From: Acinetobacter calcoaceticus
GTDB taxonomy: Bacteria > Pseudomonadota > Gammaproteobacteria > Pseudomonadales > Moraxellaceae
Length of the DNA: 38,536 bases
Assembly: GCF_004345325.1 (NCBI RefSeq)
Contig: NZ_SLVJ01000033.1
Span: forward strand, 1-38,536
Reading direction: 5' to 3'
Shown: one piece after another, positions 25,264 through 34,963 of the stretch
Numbering within the stretch: the stretch's first letter is position 1
How the letters are laid out: every line of letters begins with the position of its first letter
Notes under the pieces: model-generated
What the model saw: only the letters and a program-made list of their open reading frames with translations
The model's database searches: none
Told to the model about the DNA's origin: nothing
Program-made: the position numbers and the translations under genes

Positions 25264-26706
25264 ATGCAAAAAAGTAAATCAGAAGTCAAATTAATGATCG
25301 ATCAATTGTCCCTTGATCTGATCGAAGCACAGTATGCGTTAAAAAATACCCGTGGACAGGACAATGCCCGAAGCGTATTGGTCTTGGTCGGGGGGATCGA
25401 GTTCGCGGGTAAAAGTGAAGCGATTAAACAACTGCGAGAATGGGTCGATCCACGCTACTTCTATGTCAAAGCGGATATTCCCAACGAAATCCATTCTAAA
25501 AAAATATTTTGGCAACCCTATGTCAACCACATCCCCAGTCATGGCCAGATGAAATTGTTCTTAGGCAACTGGTATACCGACTTAATGGCTTCGGTACTCT
25601 ATGGCCCTGAAGAAATCTCCGAGGCTCGCTTTAAACATTATTTGGCGGAGATGCATCAGTTTGAGCACTATTTACAAGCCAATGGCGTGGACATTATCAA
25701 GATTTGGTTTGACCTCTCTCTAGAGACCACCCAAAAACGCATACGCAATCTGGATCTGACCAAAGCATTACAACGAGTTCCCGATCTGTCTTGGGACAAT
25801 TTCCCCTTGTCCAATTGGCGCAATAAAAAACTCTATGATGATATTCAAGAGATCCGTAAACGCTTCACTTGGGACTGGATCATCATTGATGGTGAAAATG
25901 AAAAAGCACGTAATCTGCAATTTGCCCAAGAAATCCTTAAAGCACTGCGATCACCTGCACTTGTATGCCATGAGAGTCGGCCGATGCTGCAATATCGCCC
26001 TGCACCAATCCATCCACAATTACTTGAACCCGATACAACCCAACTCGAGAAAAAAGCCTATAAAAAGCGCATTAAGCAACTGGAAAAATCTTTGGCACAT
26101 ATGCTGCGTTATGATCCACGTCAGATCGTGATCCTCTTCGAAGGCATGGATGCTGCTGGCAAAGGTGGTGCAATCAAACGAATTATCAAATATTTAGATC
26201 CACGCGAATATCAGATTCACTGCATCTCCGCACCGGAAAAATACGAACGCGAGAAGCCTTATCTGTGGCGCTTTTGGAATAAGCTCAGCAATGATGGTTC
26301 GATCAGCATTTTCGATCGTAGCTGGTATGGCCGGGTCTTGGTCGAACGTGTTGAAGGCCTGATCGAACCTGAGGCGTGGCAACGGGCTTATCATGAAATC
26401 AATCAATTTGAAAAAAGTTTAAGTCTTTACAACACTGTAGTGATCAAATTTTGGTTGTCGATTTCCAAAGATGAACAATTGATTCGTTTTAGGCATCGTG
26501 AAAATACCCCACAGAAATATTTTAAAATCACCGATGACGATTGGCGCAATCGTGAAAACTGGGATCAATACTTACTCGCGGCCTCAGACATGTTTGAAGC
26601 GACCCATACGGATTTGGCGCCTTGGCATATCGTCTCAAGCAATGATAAATACACTGCCCGTATCCAAGTGCTGGAACAAATCATTGCCCGCTTAGAACAG
26701 GATTAA
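25264..26706 (+). CDS. pap: Polyphosphate:AMP phosphotransferase (two-domain class II PPK2)
   Basis: 480 residues from ATG 25264; the frame extends to a TTG at 25249 but neither start has a strong ribosome site. The protein is two PPK2 domains in tandem. The C-terminal half has Walker A GMDAAGKGG (about 294-302) and the family motif FDRSWYGRVLVERVEG. In the N-terminal half these are degenerate (GGIEFAGKS, GNWYTDLM), so catalysis should lie in the C-terminal domain. The known reaction of this class is transfer of phosphate from polyphosphate to AMP, giving ADP; it was studied in Acinetobacter johnsonii. It acts in the cytoplasm in energy recovery from polyphosphate stores. It is monocistronic with a strong terminator. 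Confidence 0.95.
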   Translation: MQKSKSEVKLMIDQLSLDLIEAQYALKNTRGQDNARSVLVLVGGIEFAGKSEAIKQLREWVDPRYFYVKADIPNEIHSKKIFWQPYVNHIPSHGQMKLFLGNWYTDLMASVLYGPEEISEARFKHYLAEMHQFEHYLQANGVDIIKIWFDLSLETTQKRIRNLDLTKALQRVPDLSWDNFPLSNWRNKKLYDDIQEIRKRFTWDWIIIDGENEKARNLQFAQEILKALRSPALVCHESRPMLQYRPAPIHPQLLEPDTTQLEKKAYKKRIKQLEKSLAHMLRYDPRQIVILFEGMDAAGKGGAIKRIIKYLDPREYQIHCISAPEKYEREKPYLWRFWNKLSNDGSISIFDRSWYGRVLVERVEGLIEPEAWQRAYHEINQFEKSLSLYNTVVIKFWLSISKDEQLIRFRHRENTPQKYFKITDDDWRNRENWDQYLLAASDMFEATHTDLAPWHIVSSNDKYTARIQVLEQIIARLEQD

Positions 26707-26743
26707 GCGATTTACGCATAGACCAAACGATAGTCCACTGCAA

Positions 26744-26777
26744 CAAAGCCCAAAATCAATCCTGATTTTGGGCTTTG
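26744..26777. terminator. Bidirectional terminator between pap and the acetyltransferase gene
   Basis: A perfect 15-bp stem, CAAAGCCCAAAATCA at 26744-26758 and its complement at 26763-26777, closes a 4-base loop. It serves both converging genes. Confidence 0.93.
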
Positions 26778-26790
26778 TCTTTAAAGTCGC

Positions 26791-27243
26791 TTAAAGTGGC
26801 ATACGATATTGGATGATACCGGGCTTATCTGCCACCCAATCATACAGACGTTGCGCTGTGTGATTACTTTGTTGGGTATGCCAGTACAGGCGCGCACATG
26901 ATTGTTGTTGCGCTTGTGCTTGCACATATTCGATCAATTGTTTGGCAACCAATTTTCCGCGCGCTTCAGGGGCAACATAGAGATCTTCCAAATAGCAATA
27001 TTCCTGTTCAGCCCAAGTTGAATGGTGAAAAACAAAATGCACCAAGCCCAAGATTTGGTCACCCTCACGCGCCACAGCAGCATGCAGCTTGGTGCTCGGA
27101 TCTAAAAATCGCTGCCAAGTTGTAGCAGTGGTCTGCTCACTCAATTGCACTTTATAAAATGCTTGATAGGCCAACCAGTGCGGTAACCATTGTTGAAAAT
27201 CTTGCTGTTGTATCGGCTCGATGCGTAGTGTCGCTTGATTCAT
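26791..27243 (-). CDS. GNAT-family N-acetyltransferase
   Basis: 150 residues. The acetyl-CoA-binding motif is visible as DLYVAPEARGKLVAKQLIEY, followed by the usual ARLYWHTQQSNHTAQRLYD. The frame reaches 27264, but AAGGG lies eight bases before ATG 27243, giving MNQATLRIEPI, the expected beginning. Substrate unknown. It is transcribed divergently from a MocR-type regulator with about 120 bp between them, an arrangement that often marks the regulated target; that link is inferred. Confidence 0.9.
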   Translation of the reverse strand: MNQATLRIEPIQQQDFQQWLPHWLAYQAFYKVQLSEQTTATTWQRFLDPSTKLHAAVAREGDQILGLVHFVFHHSTWAEQEYCYLEDLYVAPEARGKLVAKQLIEYVQAQAQQQSCARLYWHTQQSNHTAQRLYDWVADKPGIIQYRMPL

Positions 27244-27362
27244 TTTCATCACCCTTATATGCAAATAGACCTGAATGCCTTGCAGCTTAGGGGCTAAAGT
27301 GATTCTATATAAGGCACACTTTCTGTATTTTTTTAGGGTCCACTTTAAATGGGAGATGATCT

Positions 27363-28994
27363 TTGAGCAGGAAAAAAAACAGCGTTCATTTCCCCAATTT
27401 ATTGCTGCAACCGGGCATCATCAAAGATCAGTTTTATCTGGCATTAAAAAAGCAAATCCAACACGGCGCTTTAAGTCCTGGCAGCAAACTCCCTTCGAGT
27501 CGCAGCTTTGCCAGTATGATGTCGATTTCTAGAAACTCCGTTTTGGCAGGCATTGAGCGCCTCATCGATGAAGGTTATTTGTATAGTCGGCAGGGTTCAG
27601 GCACTTTTATCGCCGAGATCATGCCTGATCAATTGATCCACATCCCCAATGATAGCCTACACATCTCTCAGCTAGCTGCCACCTCAGGCCAACACAGTCA
27701 AGCACCGTACAATCAAGTAGCGCATAGTCAAGCATTTAAAAGTCAGCCGCTTGATCGCATCACGCAGCACAAGCATCTTCAAGACCCACAGATTAATCCT
27801 AAGATCGAGCAACTGCGCCCGATCTGGAAAAAAGCAGCAGCGGTACTCGGCCAACCCCAAACCTTTGCCATTGGGATCGGTTGTACAGATCTCTTTCCAC
27901 ATCAACTTTGGGGCAGACTGTTGGCCCGTGCTTGGCGACAGTTTTCCAGCCACATACTCGCGCCCACTGTATCAACGTCATCATCGTCATATTGCTCATC
28001 ACCGTCTAATGATCCACGTGGAGTCCCCGCATTAAGGCAAGCCATTGCCGATTATGTACACACTACACGTGGGCTAAACTGCACAGTAGATCAGGTGCTG
28101 ATCACCAGCGGCACACAACAGGCCATGAATCTGGCGGCACACGTACTATTAAAACCCGCGGATGAGGTTTGGTTAGATGAGCCAGGCTATGATGGTGCTC
28201 GTGGTGTATTTACCGCTATCGGTGCTCAGATTCGGCCGATCATTAGTGATCAAGATGGGATGGATATCAACCATGCGATACAACATTGGCCCAGTGCAAG
28301 AATGGTATTTACTGCACCTTCACACCAGTTCCCGCTGGGCGGTACACTCAGTTTAGCCAGACGCCATACCTTGTTGGCATGGGCAGCAGCGCAGCAAGCT
28401 TGGATATTTGAAGATGATTACAACAGCGAATTTCGTTATAAAGGCCGACCGATTCAAGCCTTACAGGGTCTCGATCAACAGCAACGAGTGATCTATGCAG
28501 GCACATTCTCCAAGATGATGTTTCCTGATCTGCGCATTGGCTTTTTGGTTGTCCCGCCGGCATTGATCGAGGCTTTCACCCTTGCCAAATATTATACCGA
28601 TACCCGTACGGCCTATTTGGAACAAGCTGCATTGGCGATGTTTATTGCTGAAGGACATTATGCCCGACATGTGCGCCGCGTCCGTAAAGCCTGTTCTGAA
28701 CGGCAGCAGGCATTGATCCATGCTATCGAAACCCATCTCCCCAATCAGTTCAACGTGCAAAGTTCAGCCTCTGGAATCCACTTAATTGCTGGGTTGAAGT
28801 CGCAGCAGCATGAACATCAATGGATTGAAAATTGTCGAGTCGCCGGACTTGGAGTACAACCTCTTTCACGCTACTTTGCTGCTGAAGCCACTCAACACGC
28901 GCTATTATTTGGCTTTGCTGCTCATCGACCTGAAGTGATTGACCTAGCGATTCAACAATTGGCCACAACGCTTAAAAACAAGTTATTAAAATAA
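27363..28994 (+). CDS. MocR/PdxR-type regulator (GntR HTH fused to PLP aminotransferase fold)
   Basis: 543 residues. The GntR winged helix spans 15-85 (LKKQIQHGALSPGSKLPSSRSFA, RQGSGTFIAEI). A Gln/His/Ser-rich linker spans about 100-145, followed by a type I aminotransferase domain with LITSGTQQAMNLAAH, FEDDYNSEFRY and the PLP lysine K384 in GTFSKMMFPDLRIGF. The start is a TTG with GGGAG seven bases upstream; no ATG lies early in the frame, so a weak start seems real. Longer than usual (470-500) because of the linker and a Ser-run insert (about 203-215). Such regulators sense PLP or amino-acid adducts. The divergent acetyltransferase is the likely target. Confidence 0.92.
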   Translation: MSRKKNSVHFPNLLLQPGIIKDQFYLALKKQIQHGALSPGSKLPSSRSFASMMSISRNSVLAGIERLIDEGYLYSRQGSGTFIAEIMPDQLIHIPNDSLHISQLAATSGQHSQAPYNQVAHSQAFKSQPLDRITQHKHLQDPQINPKIEQLRPIWKKAAAVLGQPQTFAIGIGCTDLFPHQLWGRLLARAWRQFSSHILAPTVSTSSSSYCSSPSNDPRGVPALRQAIADYVHTTRGLNCTVDQVLITSGTQQAMNLAAHVLLKPADEVWLDEPGYDGARGVFTAIGAQIRPIISDQDGMDINHAIQHWPSARMVFTAPSHQFPLGGTLSLARRHTLLAWAAAQQAWIFEDDYNSEFRYKGRPIQALQGLDQQQRVIYAGTFSKMMFPDLRIGFLVVPPALIEAFTLAKYYTDTRTAYLEQAALAMFIAEGHYARHVRRVRKACSERQQALIHAIETHLPNQFNVQSSASGIHLIAGLKSQQHEHQWIENCRVAGLGVQPLSRYFAAEATQHALLFGFAAHRPEVIDLAIQQLATTLKNKLLK

Positions 28995-29944
28995 AGAGGA
29001 ATGACTTGAATAGCCCCACGTTTAACAATAGCTTTAGAACATTGCTTATTGTCGTAGGCAACTAAAAAGCTGGTTATATTCAGGTCAATTGAGAGTTGTG
29101 TACCGAGTTTTTGTAGAGCCTTTCATCCTATCAAGGTTGGGCGCTAACCATTTATGCAATTAAGCCATTATATTTTAAAAAAACATGTCCAAAAACTTTA
29201 TCCAAAATAAAATCACCACCAACAACCAAACCAATGTTAATAAAGCCCCACCGACCACCATGTTAATTTAAAACTCTAAAAAAACCACCAATTAATAAAT
29301 AAGAAAATAAATAATATATGCAGCAAAAAACAAATATAATCTCAGAAAATTAACTTAAAACAGAATATGTACAAACAATACGTTAACAAATTAATAAATA
29401 TTTTATTTAAGTTACTATCCAAACACAGATATCAATCTAATCACATTAATAACAGCGACTTAGTCGAATATGGTTTTGGTAAATTTCACGTAAATTTAAA
29501 ATTTTGAGATTAAAATCACAATAAAAACGATTAGAATTCAAAATATTGTGACAAAAAACAACAATAAGGAGACAAAGGCTATAAATTAAACTAAATTCAA
29601 TGCTAATTTTATGTGATGCAACCAACGCCATTGTTAAATATAGCTAATCAATGATGTAAACTTTGAACCAAAATAACCACAAAATGGAATGAATATTATT
29701 AAACTCAATTATCTATATTACATTTATTTAATAAAACTTAATAATTAAAATTGATAATAAAAACAGAAACTAAATATTTGTTTAAAATAATAATTCCAAT
29801 GTAATATTGCGCAAATAATTTATTACCAATATCAAACGGTACAGTAATTATTCTATATGGTGGAACTTTCATTATTCCATCCCAGTAAAAACATACTGCT
29901 TAGTATGCGTTAATTAATTTTTCTTTCACTCAAGGTAATCAACA
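28995..29944. promoter_or_regulatory. AT-rich upstream region of fimbrial cluster 1
   Basis: 950 bp without a credible gene; the last 600 bases are extremely AT-rich, as is common before horizontally acquired fimbrial operons under silencer control. A perfect hairpin CATACT-GCTT-AGTATG lies at 29892-29907, some 40 bases before the pilin start, inside the probable leader. The ribosome site AAGG lies nine bases before ATG. Confidence 0.55.
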
Positions 29945-30517
29945 ATGCTGAAAATCTCTAAAACCTTAGTTTTAATACTTGCTGCAGGTTCTACCACTGC
30001 CTTTGCTGCAGATGGAACCATTACCATTAATGGCAAAGTTTTGGATAGCACCTGTGCTTTGACACCAGATGGTGGTCCAGCGCAAGGCAATAAAAACAAC
30101 ATTACCGTTACCCTACCAACAGTAAAAGCAGGTGATTTTTCTGCAGTTGGTGATGTAGAAGGTAAAACTGACTTCCAACTAAAAATCACCAACGGTGCTG
30201 ATGGTCAAGCATGTGGCTCTCTATCGGGCATTCAAGGTGTATTAATCAGTGCCGCAAACGGTAAATACTTAGCGTCTAATTCAACTGCATTGATCAACCA
30301 AAAAGCTTTCGATGAAGGCAGTGCGGGCCAAACCCCAATCCACGTGCAAATTCTTTCAGGTGCAAACAACGATCCAATTAAGTTTGATAGCTCCGTAGCC
30401 GTTCCACATAAAGACGGTGTCATCAAGCTTGCATCTCAGTACTTACAAGCCGTTGATGGCCCAATCGCAGCTCAAAATGTAACCGCAGTTGTGGATTACA
30501 CTTTGGTTTATAACTAA
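29945..30517 (+). CDS. Fimbrial major subunit (type 1-like pilin), cluster 1
   Basis: 190 residues. The signal peptide (LVLILAAGSTTAFA) is cleaved before ADGTITINGKV. The mature pilin shows the donor-strand beta pattern of chaperone-usher subunits: a Cys pair (DSTCAL and QACGSL) and a C-terminal beta strand ending VVDYTLVYN with the penultimate Tyr. The subunit is carried by the chaperone and polymerised at the usher encoded next. It starts a four-gene plus-strand operon, with 45 bp to the chaperone gene. Confidence 0.95.
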   Translation: MLKISKTLVLILAAGSTTAFAADGTITINGKVLDSTCALTPDGGPAQGNKNNITVTLPTVKAGDFSAVGDVEGKTDFQLKITNGADGQACGSLSGIQGVLISAANGKYLASNSTALINQKAFDEGSAGQTPIHVQILSGANNDPIKFDSSVAVPHKDGVIKLASQYLQAVDGPIAAQNVTAVVDYTLVYN

Positions 30518-30562
30518 GTCTTAACTATTCAACATTAAAATTTTCGTATTGGGGAGAATAAA

Positions 30563-31294
30563 ATGCATCGTACTTTGATCGCGCTAATGTGCGGCTTGTT
30601 TATGGTGATGACCATGACTACTTATGCTGGCGTGACCGTACAAGGTACGCGGATTATCGTTCCTTCCAATGCGAAAAGTGTCAGTGTTCAATTGCAAAAT
30701 CAATTTGATACACCGGCATTGGTTCAAGTTTGGCTCGATAAGGGTGATATGAATGTCATTCCTGACGCGAGCCAAATCCCCTTTTTACTCACCCCTGCAC
30801 TGACGCGGGTTGAAGCGAACAGTGGTCAAGTGATTCGCATATTGCCATTGGGGACACCTGAACTGGTCCAAGATCGTGAAAGTCTATTTATCTTTAATCT
30901 TCTCGATATCCCACCTGAAAAGGCTGAAGATGCCAACAGCAATGTTTTAAGTTTTAATGTCCGTACTCGACTTAAATTGTTTTATCGTCCACATACTTTA
31001 AAAATGTCGCAAGACAAAGGCTTTCAGGCACTCAAGTTTCAATACGACGCCAAAAACAAAACCCTGCAAGTAAATAACCCAACACCCTATTATATGAATC
31101 TTTCCAAAATAATTTTAAATCCACAGCAGCAAAAAAAACCGATTGTTCAAGCACTGATGGTCGAACCTTTTGAAAAGGCCAATTTCACAAATATAAGCTC
31201 AACAAGCGATTTAACTAAAATTCAATATTTTGTGCTCAATGATCTAGGTGGTGAAAACACCTATACAACCTCAGTGACTACAACTACTAACTAA
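30563..31294 (+). CDS. Fimbrial periplasmic chaperone, cluster 1
   Basis: 243 residues with a signal peptide ending near TYA. PapD-like: strand A1 has GTRIIVPSNAKSVSVQLQNQ with the conserved Arg; FNLLDIPPEKAEDANSNVLSF and RTRLKLFYRP carry the subunit-binding Lys. NPTPYYMNLSKI and GGENTYTTSVT belong to domain 2. The F1-G1 loop is short, the FGS type that serves thick pili. ATG follows GGGGAG. It lies 11 bp before the usher. Confidence 0.95.
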   Translation: MHRTLIALMCGLFMVMTMTTYAGVTVQGTRIIVPSNAKSVSVQLQNQFDTPALVQVWLDKGDMNVIPDASQIPFLLTPALTRVEANSGQVIRILPLGTPELVQDRESLFIFNLLDIPPEKAEDANSNVLSFNVRTRLKLFYRPHTLKMSQDKGFQALKFQYDAKNKTLQVNNPTPYYMNLSKIILNPQQQKKPIVQALMVEPFEKANFTNISSTSDLTKIQYFVLNDLGGENTYTTSVTTTTN

Positions 31295-31305
31295 GAGTTA
31301 TATAG

Positions 31306-33834
31306 ATGTTCCAATTATCTAAGTTATCCGTAATGTGCCTTTATGCTGTAGCGCATATGGTGTATGCACAAGATAATCATGATCCATTAAAAAAAGATCA
31401 AGATCTCTTAGCACATAATAATCATAGCTACGCATTTAGTACCACATCCTTATATGGCGCCAATCGCGATATTGACCTCAAAGCCTTCAATATAACCAAC
31501 TATATTGCACCAGGCATGTACAATGTCAGCCTAAGTATCAATGAAAAAGCATTAACCGATACTACAGTTAAATTTGATCACTTGGATGCCTCAAGCTCTG
31601 CGGTATTATGTTTAGATCCGCAACTGTTGACTCAGTTAGATCTAAAAGCACAAGTGATCGAAAAACTACCTCAAGAACCCTGTATTACCATCAAAGATAT
31701 TAGTCCAGATGCCTATTATGACTTTAATCTACAGCAACTCAGCCTTAACCTTTATATTCCCTTAGTGGATGTGGTGCAACGCCCTGCAGGCTATATCAGT
31801 CCCAAGTTATTTGATGAAGGGGTAACATCCGCTTTTATTGGTTATAACGCCAACCTACATAAAAATGATCAGCAGACTCAAAACTACCTTAACCTCAGTG
31901 GTGGTATAAATTTCGCTGGATGGTTCTTCCGCCATAATGGTTACTTTGAATCAAACCAATCAGGCAATCTCAGTCGCTATCGCTCAAGTATAAATACCCT
32001 TTATCGGGATATCGATGCATTACATTCACGCTTAAGTCTAGGTGAGTTTTACACCAACAATAATATTAGCGAAAGCTTATCAATTTTAGGTGCCCAATTG
32101 GCTTCTGATGACAACATGCTGCCATGGAGCGTGAGAAACTATGCGCCAATTGTTCAGGGTGTCGCCAATACCAATGCCTTGGTACGCGTATTTCAAAATG
32201 GACAAAAAATATATGAAAAGTCTGTGCCCGCAGGCGCCTTCGAATTAACGGATTTAGCCACCTTATCTAACGGTGATCTAAAAGTTGAAATTATTGAAAA
32301 CGGGGGTGAAGTCCGGGTACTCAATTTCCCGATGCAAGTGAGTATCAATTTACTAAAAAAAGGCCGATTTAAATATAGTGCTGCGGCGGGTCGTTACAAA
32401 CTGGCAGATAAAATAACCGATGATATGGTCGGTCAAGCCAATTTCAGCTATGGTTTAAGTAACAATATCACCCTCAGCAATAGTGTCACCTACGCCGACA
32501 TTTATAAAAATATACTCATCTCTGCCGGTATGAATACTGCGCTCGGTGGAATCAGCTTCAGTGGTGACTATAGTCGCACCAATCTTTTTGATCAGACCAA
32601 AAATGGGCAAAGATATCAGTTCAAGTACTCTTTCTTCTGGGAACCACAAAGCATTAATTTTAATGCCAACGCATCAACACAATCCAAACGTTATCAGACT
32701 GCAAATAATGCCTTATCCCAGGCCAATTATGACAAGCTCAATCAGGATGAATACTGGAACTTTTGGAACAATAATGATTTAAAAAATCAATATGCGCTAT
32801 CGGTGAGTAAATCATTTCAAGATTCGCGCTGGGGTTCCATACAAGCCAGCATCTTACGCAACGAATACTGGTCAGACAATAATGATCACAATCAATATGT
32901 GTTGAATTACTCCAATCGTTGGAAGCGTTTTAGCTATAGCTTGGGTATGAGCCGCAGCCAAGATCCGTATAATAATCTACAAAATAATACCTATTATGCC
33001 AGCCTGTCTCTGCCTTTGGATTGGAGAAAAAATAATCTGTATTTGAGCAGTAATCTACAACGCTCGGAAAATACCACCAATTCCACCAATGCCAATATAA
33101 ACTTAAGTGGCACCCTGGGTGAAAGTAACAATCTAAACTTTGGTGTCGGTATTAGCCAAAACAATGACAACAATCAAAACACCACCGCCTATAACGGTAA
33201 TATTAATTATTTACACCCCTATGTCAGTTTAGGTGCAACTGCGTTTAATAATGGTGATCGCAGTCAATTTTCAGTCTCGGCTCAAGGGGCGCTCGTTGCC
33301 CACCGTTATGGGGTGACTGCGACCAATACCATCCCGAACACTTATACCATCGTGCATGTCGAAAAAGGCCAAGATGCCGGCATCAGTAATGCTTGGGGGG
33401 TAAAACTAGATCGCTTTGGTAATGCAATCTATAGCAATAGCTCGCCCTATAGCAAAAACTTGATTCAAATTGATCCGGATCAAATGCCCGTCACCATGAC
33501 CTTGCAATCTAGCCAAGCGACGGTGATTCCAAGACAATTTAGTGCGACCATGGTCAAATTTAGTGCCCAACATAGTTCGATGTATGTGCTGCGGATCAGC
33601 AGTCCACAGGGTCAATTGCCAATGGGTGCTGAGATTCGCAATGCCAAGCAACAATTGGTTGGTCGTTTAGCCCAATCCAATCAAGCGATTCTTGATCAAT
33701 TTGATCCTCAACAAGATCGCCAATTAACCTTGCTCTGGGGCAATCAACATCAGAACAGTTGCCAAATCCAACTTCCGACTTTGAACACTGAAAAAAGTCA
33801 GTCATTCCAAATCATTCCTGTGGAGTGTAAATAA
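31306..33834 (+). CDS. Outer-membrane fimbrial usher, cluster 1 (full length)
   Basis: 842 residues, normal usher length. A signal peptide (VAHMVYA) is followed by the N-terminal chaperone-binding domain (FNITNYIAPGMYNVSLSINEKAL). The 24-strand pore with the plug begins near GEFYTNNNISESLSILGAQLASDDNMLPWSVRNYAPIVQGVA, and the C-terminal domains close with CQIQLPTL...VECK, a Cys pair. It assembles pilin and adhesin across the outer membrane. It lies one base before the adhesin gene, so the two are coupled. Confidence 0.96.
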   Translation: MFQLSKLSVMCLYAVAHMVYAQDNHDPLKKDQDLLAHNNHSYAFSTTSLYGANRDIDLKAFNITNYIAPGMYNVSLSINEKALTDTTVKFDHLDASSSAVLCLDPQLLTQLDLKAQVIEKLPQEPCITIKDISPDAYYDFNLQQLSLNLYIPLVDVVQRPAGYISPKLFDEGVTSAFIGYNANLHKNDQQTQNYLNLSGGINFAGWFFRHNGYFESNQSGNLSRYRSSINTLYRDIDALHSRLSLGEFYTNNNISESLSILGAQLASDDNMLPWSVRNYAPIVQGVANTNALVRVFQNGQKIYEKSVPAGAFELTDLATLSNGDLKVEIIENGGEVRVLNFPMQVSINLLKKGRFKYSAAAGRYKLADKITDDMVGQANFSYGLSNNITLSNSVTYADIYKNILISAGMNTALGGISFSGDYSRTNLFDQTKNGQRYQFKYSFFWEPQSINFNANASTQSKRYQTANNALSQANYDKLNQDEYWNFWNNNDLKNQYALSVSKSFQDSRWGSIQASILRNEYWSDNNDHNQYVLNYSNRWKRFSYSLGMSRSQDPYNNLQNNTYYASLSLPLDWRKNNLYLSSNLQRSENTTNSTNANINLSGTLGESNNLNFGVGISQNNDNNQNTTAYNGNINYLHPYVSLGATAFNNGDRSQFSVSAQGALVAHRYGVTATNTIPNTYTIVHVEKGQDAGISNAWGVKLDRFGNAIYSNSSPYSKNLIQIDPDQMPVTMTLQSSQATVIPRQFSATMVKFSAQHSSMYVLRISSPQGQLPMGAEIRNAKQQLVGRLAQSNQAILDQFDPQQDRQLTLLWGNQHQNSCQIQLPTLNTEKSQSFQIIPVECK

Positions 33835-33835
33835 C

Positions 33836-34963
33836 ATGAACATCAAAAAAACAGTATTATTCACCGCACTCTTCACAGGCGGTGCTGCAAGTTATGCCTG
33901 TACTCCTGTAATGAACCCTGCAAATTTTAATTTAGGTGGCAGCAACTTAATCATTAACAAAATATTAGACAATGAAAATATAAGACAAATAGCCAAAGAT
34001 GCTCGCCCCAATCCCGATCGGTATGACACCATATTTGATAAATGTGATCTAAAACAAGGTAGGCAAACCAATTCATTTTTTACTTTCACTGACGCCACAT
34101 CGAGTCTCAACGCTCAAGACAAGAAAGACTTCCCCACCCCCGTAGGAAATCGAACATTTTTAGCCATCAAAAACGCAAGTTATAGCACGATTCCATCAGG
34201 TGCAAAACCGCCTAAGGTTTATATGTCCTTTGCCGTTGCTGACCCCAAATATGAAGATCGTAAAATTATTATTACCACCCCAGGTGTTAACTATAGAATG
34301 CTTAAGAACAATGCAGATGCTGAAAGTATTGGCTTGGTAATTGATAAAATCTATTTATATATCATTACTGATAAAGACAGTGTTCCTGGTCTCTACAGCA
34401 TCAATAATATTAAGATTGGACAACTCCATGCCGAAACATACACCGCCGAGGGTGAACATCTTAAAAACTCCCCTAGGGTCGATGTCAATATTTCACCCGG
34501 TCTGACCTTTCAAATTAAACAATCAACCTGTGCCTTAGATCCTAATAATCATACGATTAATCTAGAGCCAATACTTAGCCGGAAATTTACCAGCCTCAAT
34601 CAAAGGGAAGGAATGCAATATAGAATGCTACTAATGGACTGCCCGGATGAAACACCTGGCATGAAATTTAATGCAACAGTAAGCGACAATGGACCTCAAG
34701 CACGGGCAAATACCATAGGGCTACTCAGTAACCAAATTGCTACTGCACAAGGGGGCTCAAATGTACAAGTTGTGGTTTTAAAAGAGGATGGTACAGGTGT
34801 TCCAATTAGTGCAAAAAATGATAGCCAAATGTTTTTTTTTGGTGAATTAAACCAGGAGAAAAAGATCCACTTCCCATTCCGAGTGGGCTATCAAGCCACC
34901 ACCCTCCCTGTTACACCGGGTGATGTAAAAGCCGTAGCCAATATTAATATTGATTATGATTAA
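33836..34963 (+). CDS. Two-domain fimbrial tip adhesin, cluster 1
   Basis: 375 residues. The signal peptide ends at SYA before CTPVMNPANF. The N-terminal half (to about 210) has no pilin signature and should be the receptor-binding domain, with a Cys near its start and at DKCDLK. The C-terminal half (about 220-375) is a pilin domain with KQSTCALD, MDCPDE and a donor-strand-like end ANINIDYD. This order is that of FimH-like tip adhesins; the ligand is unknown. The ATG overlaps the end of the usher message. It is the last gene of the cluster. Confidence 0.87.
   Translation: MNIKKTVLFTALFTGGAASYACTPVMNPANFNLGGSNLIINKILDNENIRQIAKDARPNPDRYDTIFDKCDLKQGRQTNSFFTFTDATSSLNAQDKKDFPTPVGNRTFLAIKNASYSTIPSGAKPPKVYMSFAVADPKYEDRKIIITTPGVNYRMLKNNADAESIGLVIDKIYLYIITDKDSVPGLYSINNIKIGQLHAETYTAEGEHLKNSPRVDVNISPGLTFQIKQSTCALDPNNHTINLEPILSRKFTSLNQREGMQYRMLLMDCPDETPGMKFNATVSDNGPQARANTIGLLSNQIATAQGGSNVQVVVLKEDGTGVPISAKNDSQMFFFGELNQEKKIHFPFRVGYQATTLPVTPGDVKAVANINIDYD

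Noticed and set aside
28995..29200. Insertion-sequence end after the MocR gene
   Set aside because: The stretch has a different texture from the AT-rich spacer, but I found no terminal repeats, target duplication or transposase frame.
29446..29631. 61-residue minus-strand frame in the fimbrial upstream region
   Set aside because: Very AT-rich, no ribosome site and no recognisable feature.
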